16,416 bases of DNA from an uncultured Desulfuromonadales bacterium (lineage in GTDB: Bacteria; Desulfobacterota; Desulfuromonadia; Desulfuromonadales; Geopsychrobacteraceae): contig CALZLE010000397.1 of NCBI GenBank assembly GCA_945788205.1, positions 1 to 16,416 on the forward strand. The letters are read 5' to 3'. The notes beneath the pieces are model-generated. The model made no database searches. It was not told the DNA's origin and worked only from the letters and a program-made list of their open reading frames with translations. Every line of letters begins with the position of its first letter. Within the stretch, counting starts at the first letter, position 1. Below are positions 1 through 8,300 of this stretch, piece by piece. The translations under genes and the position numbers were made by a program.

Positions 1-216
1 AGTGCCGATAGCTGCAAACAGGTCGGTCTCTTCCAGGCCATTGACTTCCTGCTCAGTGCCGATAGCTGCGAACAGGTCGGTCTCTTCCAGGCCATTAACT
101 TTCTGCTCAGTGCCGATAGCTGCGAACAGGTCGGTCTCTTCCAGACCATTAACTTCCTGCTCAGTGCCGATAGCTGCGAACAGGTCGGTCTCTACTAGAC
201 CACTGGTCTCCTGCTC
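1..216. repeat. 54-bp direct tandem repeat, four units
   Basis: Units begin at 1, 55, 109 and 163 and differ by only a few bases, with the fourth diverging most over its last ~20 bases. A much more degenerate fifth copy follows at about 193-246 by protein alignment. The array is entirely coding (minus strand) and continues off the left edge, so the total copy number is unknown. Such close identity between units points to recent expansion by slippage or unequal recombination. There are no unique spacers, so this is not a CRISPR array. Confidence 0.95.
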
Positions 217-351
217 AGCCTCAACCGCAGCGTAGAAGTCAATGGAGCTCTGAGTTACGGACGGCAATTCACTCACCAAGTTACCTGCTGCTGCAAAAAC
301 GACAAAAGCAAAAAGGCCTGCGAAGGTAATAATAGCTGAATTTTTTTTCAT
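1..351 (-). CDS. Secreted tandem-repeat protein, 5' part only
   Basis: The gene reads leftwards from an ATG at 351-349 and stays open to the window edge, giving 117 residues of an incomplete protein. A ribosome site (AAAGGAGAGG) lies just upstream. Residues 1-23 look like a signal peptide: a lysine pair, a hydrophobic core and an AAAG end. From residue 36 the protein is almost wholly an 18-residue repeat: one degenerate unit (36-53), three near-perfect units (54-71, 72-89, 90-107) and a partial one at the edge. Each unit carries ETDLFAAIGT followed by EQEVNGLE. The protein is acidic and the visible part has no cysteine. I recognise no family. Export is inferred from the signal peptide; function is unknown. 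The plus strand is also open here only because the repeat length is a multiple of three. Confidence 0.75.
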   Translation of the reverse strand, partial: MKKNSAIITFAGLFAFVVFAAAGNLVSELPSVTQSSIDFYAAVEAEQETSGLVETDLFAAIGTEQEVNGLEETDLFAAIGTEQKVNGLEETDLFAAIGTEQEVNGLEETDLFAAIGT

Positions 352-1038
352 GGTTCCTCTCCTTTGTTGGTTGTTGCACGAAGTATTTGTTTTACTTGAC
401 AATCTCTATATCAAAGGCCATGCCAAAAAGAACTTTCCCAATGTTTTCAGCATGATAGAAATCGAAACAAGTTCCAGAACAGTAGCATTGTAGAATATTC
501 AACAGCTCATTGAAGTTTATTCGTAGTTAATGGGGCCCGACAACCCCCTTCCATGTAATTGCCAATATCATGGCCAAAAGGCATTGTCTCCAGAGAAAAG
601 AGTCAGTCGACCATCTGCTATATCTTGCGGGTAGCTCCGGCTATCCAACCTGTCCTACCGCACACCGAGGATATTCATCTGGACCGGGAAGGACCGCTTT
701 TCTGCAATGCAACTGAGCACACACAAAAGAAGCAATCCTGACGGATTTCTACATATACCTGCCGACAGGCGGCTTCATGCCACTGCGAATGAATATTCCA
801 ACGGGCAGTGACAAAAATAATTTCAGCTGATCGTCAAGAAATGATGGCCAACAGAATGTAACAGTGATCAAACTCACCTGCCGGGACGATATTACTCTCT
901 GGCTGATCATGCCTCCGGCTACCCGCTAGCTTCTCAACCTAGAGATGGGCACTGTAATAAAAATCTTACAGCTGAGAAACCTTCTTGAGTGAGGTCAGCT
1001 CACGAAACGGAAAAGATCGTACAGTTTTTAGCACTCGG
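352..1038. other. Stretch without a convincing gene
   Basis: About 690 bases between two minus-strand genes. Both strands have short open frames (for example 559-741 plus and 749-910 minus), but none has a ribosome site or recognisable protein features. Small inverted repeats occur at 952-971 (CTGTAA/TTACAG) and 991-1005 (GTGAG/CTCAC). Neither is followed by a T-run on the minus strand, so neither is a good terminator for the lipoprotein gene. The left end holds the 5' leader of the repeat-protein gene. Confidence 0.6.
410..425 (-). promoter_or_regulatory. Possible sigma-54-type promoter
   Basis: On the minus strand, 60-75 bases ahead of the repeat-protein start, the sequence reads TGGCATGGCCTTTGAT. 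The GG doublet and a downstream G have the 12-base offset of a -24/-12 element, but the usual GC at -12 is GA. I saw no convincing sigma-70 pair here. This is a weak match only. Confidence 0.2.
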
Positions 1039-1713
1039 TCAAACCCCCAGGGTTTGCTCGACAAACATTCCGACCTCAGCGAGAACTTTGCGAAAAACTC
1101 CGTCAAGGACCGGCTCATAACTGTAACGGTAATAATCTACAAAAATGGTGCTCTCATGGTACCAGTAGTGGCTTGCAGTATGTTCGACCTCCACCTTTTT
1201 TTCTCCCAGCAGTTGCCCTGCTCTTTCCAACTGCAGAATGAGAGTCATCCGTGCTGTTTTATGGGTTTCTTCAGGTAATGAAAAGTCACCCTGCCGATCA
1301 TTATCGTTTGCCAAGAACGACCAGCCACCTCCAAGCACTGCAGACCCTGCCATGGCCACAAGTACTGGTTCCGCAGGATGGTTCAGACCAATTTCATCAA
1401 ACTCTGTTTTCAGTTGCTCGATGTGGACCTTGAGGGTAACCAGGCTGGAAGCTCTGGGGAAAGACTGCTGTTGCGTCTGCTCCTTGAGCAAGGCAGACAA
1501 TCGCGCATTAACCGGAAACCGGTCATATGAAAATGCGGGCCCCGCTAACACATAATATAGATCCTCCAGAGCTGAAGAATACTCAAGTTTCAGCTGATAG
1601 GGGACGACCCTCGTCGAGGGAAGGTTGCTCAAGGAGTACGGCCTGCTGCAGGCCAACACGCTCAGCGCAATCGTTAACGAAAGAAGCGATCTTAAAAAGA
1701 TATTTCTTTTCAC
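1039..1713 (-). CDS. Unrecognised lipoprotein
   Basis: A 224-residue protein starting at a GTG (1713-1711), chosen because AGGAGAG lies a few bases upstream and because this start gives a clean lipoprotein signal. That signal is MKRN, a hydrophobic stretch, then the lipobox LSVLAC with the lipidated cysteine at residue 22. The mature part is mixed alpha/beta in character and rather rich in Tyr near its C-terminus. A small hydrophobic Gly/Ala segment lies mid-protein (around 122-136). I do not recognise the family. It should be anchored to the inner or outer membrane on the periplasmic side. It stands alone, reading away from the metal-efflux operon, so a role in that system is not implied. 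Confidence 0.75.
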   Translation of the reverse strand: MKRNIFLRSLLSLTIALSVLACSRPYSLSNLPSTRVVPYQLKLEYSSALEDLYYVLAGPAFSYDRFPVNARLSALLKEQTQQQSFPRASSLVTLKVHIEQLKTEFDEIGLNHPAEPVLVAMAGSAVLGGGWSFLANDNDRQGDFSLPEETHKTARMTLILQLERAGQLLGEKKVEVEHTASHYWYHESTIFVDYYRYSYEPVLDGVFRKVLAEVGMFVEQTLGV

Positions 1714-1760
1714 CGTCTCTCTCCTGTCTCATATTTACTGCTCTATGGATTCTCGTATTA

Positions 1761-1766
1761 ATTATA
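1761..1766 (-). promoter_or_regulatory. -10 box for the lipoprotein gene
   Basis: A perfect TATAAT on the minus strand lies about 48 bases ahead of the GTG start and would give a leader of about 40 bases. No good -35 hexamer is visible at 16-18 bases, so this is a partial promoter match. Confidence 0.35.
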
Positions 1767-1902
1767 CTCCTAACTAACTCTTGGGGCAGGCTTACAAAAT
1801 TTACCATTCCAATCAGGGCCGACAAGCCTTAAGGGTACTTCTCTATGCGTCGTCAGAACGCCCTCCGTTGCCGCTAGCGAACAAAATTTCCACAATGACA
1901 AC

Positions 1903-1932
1903 TTGACTGGTCAGCATCACTTGCCTTAATAT
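1903..1932 (+). promoter_or_regulatory. Candidate promoter of the metal-efflux operon
   Basis: TTGACT at 1903-1908 (5 of 6 to the -35 consensus) and TAATAT at 1927-1932 (4 of 6 to the -10 consensus) are 18 bases apart. They end about 20 bases ahead of the first ATG of the operon. I saw no clear dyad for a MerR- or ArsR-type operator here, and no metal regulator gene lies in the window. Confidence 0.35.
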
Positions 1933-1953
1933 TCAGAATCTAAAGGAGTTTTC

Positions 1954-2409
1954 ATGGTCAGGATCATCCTGCACAGAAAATTTGTGGCCCGACTTCTGAT
2001 CCTGGTCTACCTGCTGATCGGTCTCGGCATCGGCAATGGTATGATCTGGTGCCAGGATTCGGAAGCGTATTCCCACCTGGAGTACAATCCCTCCGGGAAG
2101 TGTCATTACGTTCAAGATGGCTGCCTGACTGCGGACAAAAAGGGCGATAAAGATAAACAGCGCTCCCTGACAATATTCTCACAGCCTTCTTCAGCCGACC
2201 ACCTGGACACATCGACATCCATCTCCCAAGCGTTTCCCACTAGAAGCAAGGATCTCAAGGCGGGCACCGTTGTTCCTGCTTTGGCGCCGTTTGATGCTAT
2301 TCAGGTCAATAATCAGCCAGTCGCCAGACTGTCAAACCTGAAACTGGCACCCCAACCACCTCCGTATCAAGTCCTTACCGCGCTACGGACGATCGTTTTA
2401 CTGAACTAA
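1954..2409 (+). CDS. Small membrane-anchored or exported protein heading the efflux operon
   Basis: A 151-residue protein with a strong ribosome site (AAAGGAG, 1942-1948) and ATG at 1954. Residues 11-31 form one hydrophobic helix that may be a signal peptide or anchor. A Cys-bearing stretch follows, with Cys at 33, 50 and 57 and His at 41 and 51. The middle is low-complexity and Ser/Thr/Pro-rich, and the C-terminus is PPPYQVLTALRTIVLLN. I recall short proteins of this layout (an early Cys-to-Cys segment and a terminal LRT-VVLL-type end) at the head of czcCBA/cusCBA operons in Geobacter relatives, but they have no assigned function. Position, and possible Cys/His metal ligands, suggest a periplasmic accessory or sensor of the pump; that is inference. 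Confidence 0.7.
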   Translation: MVRIILHRKFVARLLILVYLLIGLGIGNGMIWCQDSEAYSHLEYNPSGKCHYVQDGCLTADKKGDKDKQRSLTIFSQPSSADHLDTSTSISQAFPTRSKDLKAGTVVPALAPFDAIQVNNQPVARLSNLKLAPQPPPYQVLTALRTIVLLN

Positions 2410-2540
2410 GCCCTACCCTCCCGTTTCAATAAAACCCGACTGCTGTATATTCTGCCAGCCGGGCATTTCACTACGTTCAATTTTCAATAAGAAACCAGGG
2501 AAGCCAGTGGCTTTTCCCTGCATTAGCTTATCAATCCGCA

Positions 2541-2545
2541 AGGAG
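2541..2545 (+). promoter_or_regulatory. Ribosome site that fixes the czcC start
   Basis: AGGAG lies 6 bases ahead of the ATG at 2552. The in-frame GTG at 2507 has no such site and would put a polar extension before the signal peptide. Confidence 0.7.
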
Positions 2546-2551
2546 CACAAC

Positions 2552-3919
2552 ATGCGTACTGGACCATTTGTCCTGTCGATTTTCTTTGTGCTGGTCGCGG
2601 CAGTACCCTCCTGGACTCAGGAATCTGCCCAGACCAGCACCGGGATTTCGACAAACAACCAAAGCAACATCTCCGGAAATCGACTGACCTCTCCGGAGAC
2701 AAAAAATACTGACCTCACACTCGGCAAAGCGCTCAGCCTGGCCCTGACCTACAATCCGGCGCTGGCCGCCTTCGATGAGGAGATTCGCGCAAAAGACGCC
2801 GCCGCGCTGCAAGCCGGGCTGCTGCCCAACCCGGAACTGGCGGTGGAAATGGAAAACTTCGCTGGTAAAGACGAATTGGAAAGTCTTGACGGCGCAGAGA
2901 CCACGATAGCTCTGTCTCAGCTGTTAGAACTGGGCGGCAAACGGAGCAAACGCCAGCAGATAGCCTCCCTGGAGAAAGAGCTTGCCGACTGGGACTACCA
3001 GAGCCAAAAACTCGATGTCTTAGCTGCCTCAGCTCAGGAATTTATTCAGCTTTTGGCCGCCCAGCAGTTGCAGCTGCAAACCACAGAGCTGGTCCGCCTC
3101 TCCGAGCAAACTCTTGAAGCTGTTACCGCAAGGGTCGAAGCCGGCAAGGTTCCACCCCTGGAAAAAATACGCGCCCAGGTCGAACTCGCTTCGGCGCGCA
3201 CCGAAGCCGGCAAAGCCCGCCGCGAGCTGAACACCTCTCGCCAGCGTCTGGTTGCGCGCTGGGACGCCGTCCAGGCTGACTTTACGCAAGCCGTCGGCAA
3301 CCTGAGCGCGCTTGAGCCCCCACCCGCAGAAGCAACCCTGCGCGATCAGCTGCAGAACAATCCCGATCTGGCCCGCTGGGACAGCGAACTTACACAGCGC
3401 AAGGTGTCTCTTTCCCTGGCCCGTTCGCAGGCGATTCCAGATCTGACTCTCAGCTTGGGCGTCAGAAATTTTCAGGAAACCAACAGCAACGCCCTGGTCG
3501 CCGGAATCGAACTGCCGCTGCCCCTCTTCGACCGTAACCAGGGTGGCATTGCCGAAGCTGGTGCCAACCATAACAGGGCCCGCCGTGAACGGCGAGCCAC
3601 CGAAATAGAGCTCCAGAGCCGTTTCACGGAGGCCTGGCAGAACCTTGCCGCCGCCTATGAGGAAGCGACCGCGTTGCGTGATGAGATCCTTCCCGGCGCC
3701 CGCAGTGCATTCGAAGCGGCAGAATTCGGCTACCGCGAAGGAAAGTTCGGCTTCTTGCAGCTGCTCGATGCCCAACGCACCCTGTTTGAGGTCAAGGGCC
3801 AGTCCCTGCAGTCCCTGGCGGCCTACCACCAGGCACGCACCGAGGTCGATCGTCTGATCGGCTCACCTGTGCACAACCTTCTGCAACCCGCAACCGATCA
3901 AAACCAAGACAAGAGGTGA
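2552..3919 (+). CDS. czcC: Outer-membrane efflux channel of an RND metal pump (CzcC/TolC family)
   Basis: A 455-residue TolC-superfamily outer-membrane factor, the usual size for CzcC. From the ATG at 2552 the N-terminus is a signal peptide (about 1-23, ending SWTQ). There is no lipobox Cys. The body has the two-fold repeat of this family. The first half begins with LTLGKALSLALTYNPAL and GLLPNPELAVEMENFAG, and long Ala/Glu/Gln-rich helices form the periplasmic tunnel. The second half has a matching NPDLARWDSEL and PDLTLSLGVR, the GIELPLPLFDRNQG strand/turn, and the typical GYREGKFGFLQLLDAQRTL helix near the C-terminus. It should trimerise and connect to CzcB/CzcA to carry metal out of the cell. 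It is followed after 5 bases by czcB. Confidence 0.93.
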   Translation: MRTGPFVLSIFFVLVAAVPSWTQESAQTSTGISTNNQSNISGNRLTSPETKNTDLTLGKALSLALTYNPALAAFDEEIRAKDAAALQAGLLPNPELAVEMENFAGKDELESLDGAETTIALSQLLELGGKRSKRQQIASLEKELADWDYQSQKLDVLAASAQEFIQLLAAQQLQLQTTELVRLSEQTLEAVTARVEAGKVPPLEKIRAQVELASARTEAGKARRELNTSRQRLVARWDAVQADFTQAVGNLSALEPPPAEATLRDQLQNNPDLARWDSELTQRKVSLSLARSQAIPDLTLSLGVRNFQETNSNALVAGIELPLPLFDRNQGGIAEAGANHNRARRERRATEIELQSRFTEAWQNLAAAYEEATALRDEILPGARSAFEAAEFGYREGKFGFLQLLDAQRTLFEVKGQSLQSLAAYHQARTEVDRLIGSPVHNLLQPATDQNQDKR

Positions 3920-3924
3920 CCTAG

Positions 3925-5241
3925 ATGAAAACCGGAAAGTTAATTTATACAGCTCTTTTTCTCGCTGCTCTCGCTTTTGGCACTGCAACCTGGTGGTCGA
4001 CTCCGGCCACCGCGGAGTCGGGCCACGACAAGACAGAACACCTCGAGGAGCTTTTCTCCGAAACTGATAAAGGTGATCATGACGACCATGACGAGCACGA
4101 TGGTCACAAAGAGGAAGAGGCCGGTCACGACGATCACGATGGTCACTCAGGGGAAGAGGCCGGAGAAGACGAGCACGGCGAAGAGGTAGTCAAGCTATCG
4201 CCGGCAGAACTGAAGGAATTCGGCATTGAGTTGGCCGTCGCGGCGCCAGGTTCCCTCGACCAGTATACCGAACTGCCCGGGGAGATCGTTCTGAATGCCG
4301 ACCGCCTGGCTCACGTGGTCCCCCAGGTCCCCGGAATCGTTCGCAAGGTCCACAAAAGCCTTGGTGATGAGGTTAAGGCCGGCACCCTCATGGCGGTGAT
4401 AGACAGTCGGGAGCTGGCAACGACGAAAGCAACCTTTCTGGCCGCCGCCGAGCGCACCAAGCTCGCCCAGGCCAATTTCGATCGCGAACAGCGGCTGTGG
4501 CAAAAAAAGGTCACCAGTGAAGAGGAGTATCTGGACGCCCGTCAGGCTCTAGCCGAAGCACATATTGAAACCAAATCAGCGGAGCAACAACTGCACGCCC
4601 TGGGCTTTTCGGATGACTATATCAAGGAACTGCCCGACCATCAGGATGCCACCTATACCCGTTACGAGATCCGCGCTCCCTTTGCCGGAACCATCATCGA
4701 AAAACACCTGACTCTGGGAGAAAGCGTTAATGCTGACGCCGAGATCTTTACCATTGCTGATCTTTCCTCGGTGTGGGTCGACATCAATGTGTACCAGAAA
4801 GATCTCGCCCGGATTCACAAGGGGCAGACTGTCGTGGTTCAGATCGGTCACGGGATTTCCCCGGTCAGCGGCAAGATCGCCTGGCTCGGTCCGCTGGTCG
4901 GTGAGGAGACCCGCACGGCAAAGGCTCGCGTGGTCCTGCCCAATCCCGATGGCAGCCTGCGGCCGGGCCTGTTTGTCACTGCTCAGGTAGCAGTCAACAA
5001 CTCCCGCGCCGGGATTGTCATCCCGAAGACTGCCCTGCAGACCTTTGAGGGGCGTAGCGTGGTCTTCGTGCAGGACGAGGATGGTTTCGAACCGAAACCG
5101 GTAAAAACCGGCCGGCAGAATGCCGTTCAGGTCGAAATTCTTGGTGGTTTGCACGCCGGGCAGACCTACGTCAGCAAGGGGGCTTTCACCCTTAAGGCGC
5201 AGCTGTCCAAAGCCGCCTTCGGCGATGGTCACAACCACTAA
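3925..5241 (+). CDS. czcB: Periplasmic adaptor of an RND metal pump, with His/Asp-rich N-terminus
   Basis: A 438-residue membrane-fusion protein. An N-terminal signal (1-30, cleavage after ATA) is followed by a disordered acidic tract at 31-90 with ten His (34, 39, 52, 55, 58, 61, 68, 71, 74, 84) among Asp and Glu. This is a likely binding site for divalent metals. The adaptor core follows: a first lipoyl half with VVPQVPGIVRKVHKSLGD (131-148), an alpha-hairpin at about 160-225, a second lipoyl half with IRAPFAGTIIEKHLTLGE (249-266), then a beta-barrel (VWVDINVYQKDL) and a membrane-proximal domain (PNPDGSLRPGLFVTAQV). The C-terminus ends in a short His motif (GDGHNH). It docks CzcC onto CzcA and probably hands periplasmic metal to the pump. 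The ribosome site AGAGGTGA overlaps the czcC stop. Confidence 0.93.
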   Translation: MKTGKLIYTALFLAALAFGTATWWSTPATAESGHDKTEHLEELFSETDKGDHDDHDEHDGHKEEEAGHDDHDGHSGEEAGEDEHGEEVVKLSPAELKEFGIELAVAAPGSLDQYTELPGEIVLNADRLAHVVPQVPGIVRKVHKSLGDEVKAGTLMAVIDSRELATTKATFLAAAERTKLAQANFDREQRLWQKKVTSEEEYLDARQALAEAHIETKSAEQQLHALGFSDDYIKELPDHQDATYTRYEIRAPFAGTIIEKHLTLGESVNADAEIFTIADLSSVWVDINVYQKDLARIHKGQTVVVQIGHGISPVSGKIAWLGPLVGEETRTAKARVVLPNPDGSLRPGLFVTAQVAVNNSRAGIVIPKTALQTFEGRSVVFVQDEDGFEPKPVKTGRQNAVQVEILGGLHAGQTYVSKGAFTLKAQLSKAAFGDGHNH

Positions 5242-5242
5242 A

Positions 5243-5367
5243 GAGGCTGATGAAAAACGTCCATCTGCGGCGTTGCCCTCAGCTTTCGTCAACGACGTAC
5301 CTTCCAGGTACGCCTTATTCCGCAGGTTTTCTGACGCCTTGCGTCTGGAGATTTTACTCGGCCTGCG
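5243..5367. repeat. Palindromic intergenic repeat inside the efflux operon
   Basis: The gap between czcB and czcA is filled by a nearly symmetric element centred near 5304. Its tip is a perfect hairpin: CGTACC (5296-5301), loop TTCCA, GGTACG (5307-5312). Its ends are an imperfect inverted repeat of about 30 bases: AGGCTGATGAAAAACG... at 5245 against the complement of ...TTTACTCGGCCTG ending near 5365. Sequences of this type recur between genes in Desulfuromonadales as I remember them, which makes it a non-autonomous (MITE/REP-like) repeat. The other gene junctions in the operon downstream of czcC are only 4-5 bases, so this looks like an insertion. In the mRNA it would fold into a long stem-loop just ahead of the czcA ribosome site. 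Confidence 0.75.
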
Positions 5368-5380
5368 AAAAGGCACTGTT

Positions 5381-5386
5381 AAGGAG
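5381..5386 (+). promoter_or_regulatory. Ribosome site that fixes the czcA start
   Basis: AAGGAG ends 10 bases before the ATG at 5397, just outside the palindromic repeat. The in-frame ATG at 5250 lies inside the repeat and has no such site. Confidence 0.7.
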
Positions 5387-5396
5387 TTATATTTTC

Positions 5397-8300
5397 ATGG
5401 AAAAACTAATCCGTTTTGTTCTGCGCAGCCGGCTGCTGATGAGCGTGCTCGGCGTGCTGGTACTGGCGGCCGGCTGGTTCAGCTATAAGCAGCTTCCGGT
5501 CGACGCCTTTCCCGATGTTACCCCGGCACTGGTTCAGGTCTTTACCGAAACCGAGGGGCTGGCCCCCGAAGAGGTGGAGAAATACGTCACCTACCCGGTG
5601 GAAACGGCCATGAACGGCCTTCCCAGCCTGAAGCAGATCCGCTCCATCTCGAATTTTGGTCTGTCGGTCATCAACATCTATTTCGAGGACGGCACCGACA
5701 TTTATTTCGCCCGTCAGCTGGTCGGCGAACGCTTGCAGCTGGCCAGGGAAGAGATCCCCGAAGGTTTTGGTGAACCGGAAATGGGACCGATCACCACCGG
5801 TTTAGGGCAGATTCTCTTCTACATCCTCGAAGATGAAACCGGGAAGCGCAGCCCCGAGGAGATGCGCGAGATCCAGGACTGGCTGATCAAGTTCAATATC
5901 CAGACGGTCCCTGGTGTCACCGAAGTGCTCTCCCTGGGCGGCGAGGTCAAGCAGTTTCAGGTACAGGTGCGGCCGGCCGATCTGCAACGCTATGACCTGG
6001 CCATCGACGAAATCGTCGAAACGGTACAAGCTAACAATAGCAACGTCGGCGCCCAGTTCCTGGTCAAAAATGCCGAAGAATATATCGTCCGCTCGGTCGG
6101 CCTGGCCGAACAGATCAGCGACCTGGAGCGGATCGTGCTCAAGGTGCAGGACGGCACCCCGGTCTATCTTGAACAAGTGGCTGAAGTGGTGATCGGCGGC
6201 GAGATCCGCCGTGGCCTGGCCACCACTGACGGAGCCGGCGAAGCGGTGGTCGGCATGGTCCTCAAGCTGATCGGCACCAACACCTCGACCGTCATCGCCG
6301 ATGTCAAAGCCAAGCTTGACGAGATCAACAAGGTGCTCCCCGAAGGTGTCAGGGTCATCCCCTACTACGATCAGGCCACCCTGGTTGGCAAGTGTGTCAA
6401 GACGGTCACCGACGCCCTGGTGTTCGGCGTACTGCTGGTCGCTGGTGTGCTACTGATCTTCATGGGCGGCTTCCGCGCCAGCCTGGTGGTGGCGCTGTCG
6501 ATCCCCTTCTCGATCTTCTTCGCCTTTATCCTGATGAAGGTCTTTAACATCAGCGCCAACCTGATGTCGCTGGGCGGTTTGGCGATCGCCATCGGCATGA
6601 TGGTCGACGCCACCATCGTCATGGTCGAGAACGTCGACCGGATGCTGCGCGAGGCCGATCCGCAGGATTCGCGCATGGCGGTGATCGCCCGTGCCTGCGC
6701 CGAGGTCGGTCGGCCGATCCTCTTTGCCATCGCCATCATCATCATCGTTTTTCTGCCGCTGTTTACCCTGCAGGGAGTCGAGGGGAAAACCTTCAAGCCG
6801 CTGGCCTACACGGTCTCGCTGGCGATGCTCGGCTCGCTGCTCTATGCGATTCTCCTGGCTCCGGTCGCCTCACACCTGCTGATGCGTCGCCCCAAATCGG
6901 TGGCTGCCGGTGAGGGGGCCAAGGAGGCCTGGATCATCCGCTGGTTGCTGCTCCCCTACCGACCACTGGTCAGCTTGTTCGTGCGTCAGCGTGTTTTGGC
7001 CATCGGACTGGCAGTGCTGATGCTGGTGATCGGCCTAGTCATCTTCCCCCGCCTCGGCTCGGAGTTCGTGCCGCGCCTCAACGAAGGGGATCTGCTGATC
7101 CGCGCCACCATGGCACCGTCGATCGCTCTGGAGGAGTCGAAGGAGACGGTGCGCCGCTTCGAAAAGCGTCTGCTGGCCAAGTTCCCTGAGGTGACCCGGG
7201 TTGTCTCCCGGGTCGGCCGCGGCGAGGTGGGTGCTCACGCCGACCCGGTCAACAGCGCCGAAGCCTTCGTCGCCCTGAAGCCACAAGAAGAATGGACTTC
7301 GGCGGAAACGCCCGACGAGCTCTATGCCCTGATCAGCGAGGCCTTCGAAGACTTCCCCGGCGCCCAGTTCAACGTCACCCAGCCGATCGCCGCAGCGGTT
7401 GATGAGCTGCTCACCGGGACCAAGGCCGAGCTGGCGATCAAGATTTTCGGCCCAGACATGGAGGTTCTCAAGGAAAAAGCCGCCGAAATTGAAGCGGTCA
7501 TCCGGAAGATCCCCGGAGCCGCCGACGTGCAGAAGGATCAGGTCACCGGCACGCCGCAGCTGCGGATCCGCGTCGATCGCAAAGCGATCGCCCGCTACGG
7601 CATCAATGTTGAGGATGTGCAGAACGTCATCCGCACTGCCGTCGGCGGCGAAACCGCCGGGCAGATCTTCGAGGGGATCCGTCGTTTCGACATCACCGTG
7701 CGCTTCGCCAAAGCGGCCCGCGACAGCGCCGAAACCATCAAACACCTGCTGATCGCTGCACCGGGTGGCGCCAAGGTGCCCCTCGACCAGCTGGCGACCA
7801 TTGAGGAGTTCGTCGGTCCGCGGCAGATTACCCGCGAGAACAATCAACGCTTTATCACCGTGCAGACCAACGTGCGTGGTCGCGACATCGGCTCCTTCGT
7901 CGCTGAGGGGCAGCAGAACATCGCCGAGAAAGTGCAAATGCCGCCCGGCTACCTGATCAACTGGGGCGGCCAGTTCGAGCTGCAACAGCAGGCCAACAAG
8001 CGTTTGGCGCTGGTGGTGCCGGTGACCCTGCTGATCATCCTGTTTTTGCTGTTTATGAACTTCAGCTCGCTGAAGAACACCTTTCTGATCCTGCTCAATA
8101 TCCCCCTGGCGCTGGTCGGCGGGATCGTCGGCCTGTGGCTGACCGGGCAGAATCTATCGGTCCCTTCGTCGGTCGGCTTCATCGCCCTGTTCGGCATCGC
8201 TCTGGAAAACGGCATGGTGCTGGTCACCTACCTCAACCAGCTGCTGCGGGACGGGATTGAGGTCAACGAGGCCTCGATCAAAGGGGCCTGCCTGCGCCTG

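Noticed and set aside
1..216. CRISPR array
   Set aside because: Units are contiguous with no unique spacers, and they encode a continuous protein.
2..235. Plus-strand open frame across the 54-bp repeats
   Set aside because: It has no ribosome site or signal and is open only because the repeat is 18 codons. The minus strand has the start, ribosome site and signal peptide.
559..741. 60-codon plus-strand ORF
   Set aside because: It has no ribosome site, no recognisable features and mixed low-complexity composition.
749..910. 53-codon minus-strand ORF with a protein-like stretch
   Set aside because: There is no ribosome site, and no family could be recognised before or after its stop. Possibly a relic, but unsupported.
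1583..1825. 80-codon minus-strand ORF overlapping the lipoprotein gene start
   Set aside because: It runs in another frame through the lipoprotein signal region and its promoter, and it lacks a ribosome site.
3029..3829. 266-codon minus-strand ORF inside czcC
   Set aside because: This is an antisense shadow of a GC-rich coding region with strong czcC homology on the plus strand.
5250..5396. 49-residue N-terminal extension of czcA
   Set aside because: It translates the palindromic repeat. The family N-terminus and the ribosome site place the start at 5397.
7035..7985. 316-codon minus-strand ORF inside czcA
   Set aside because: It is an antisense shadow. The plus-strand frame carries clear RND homology throughout.
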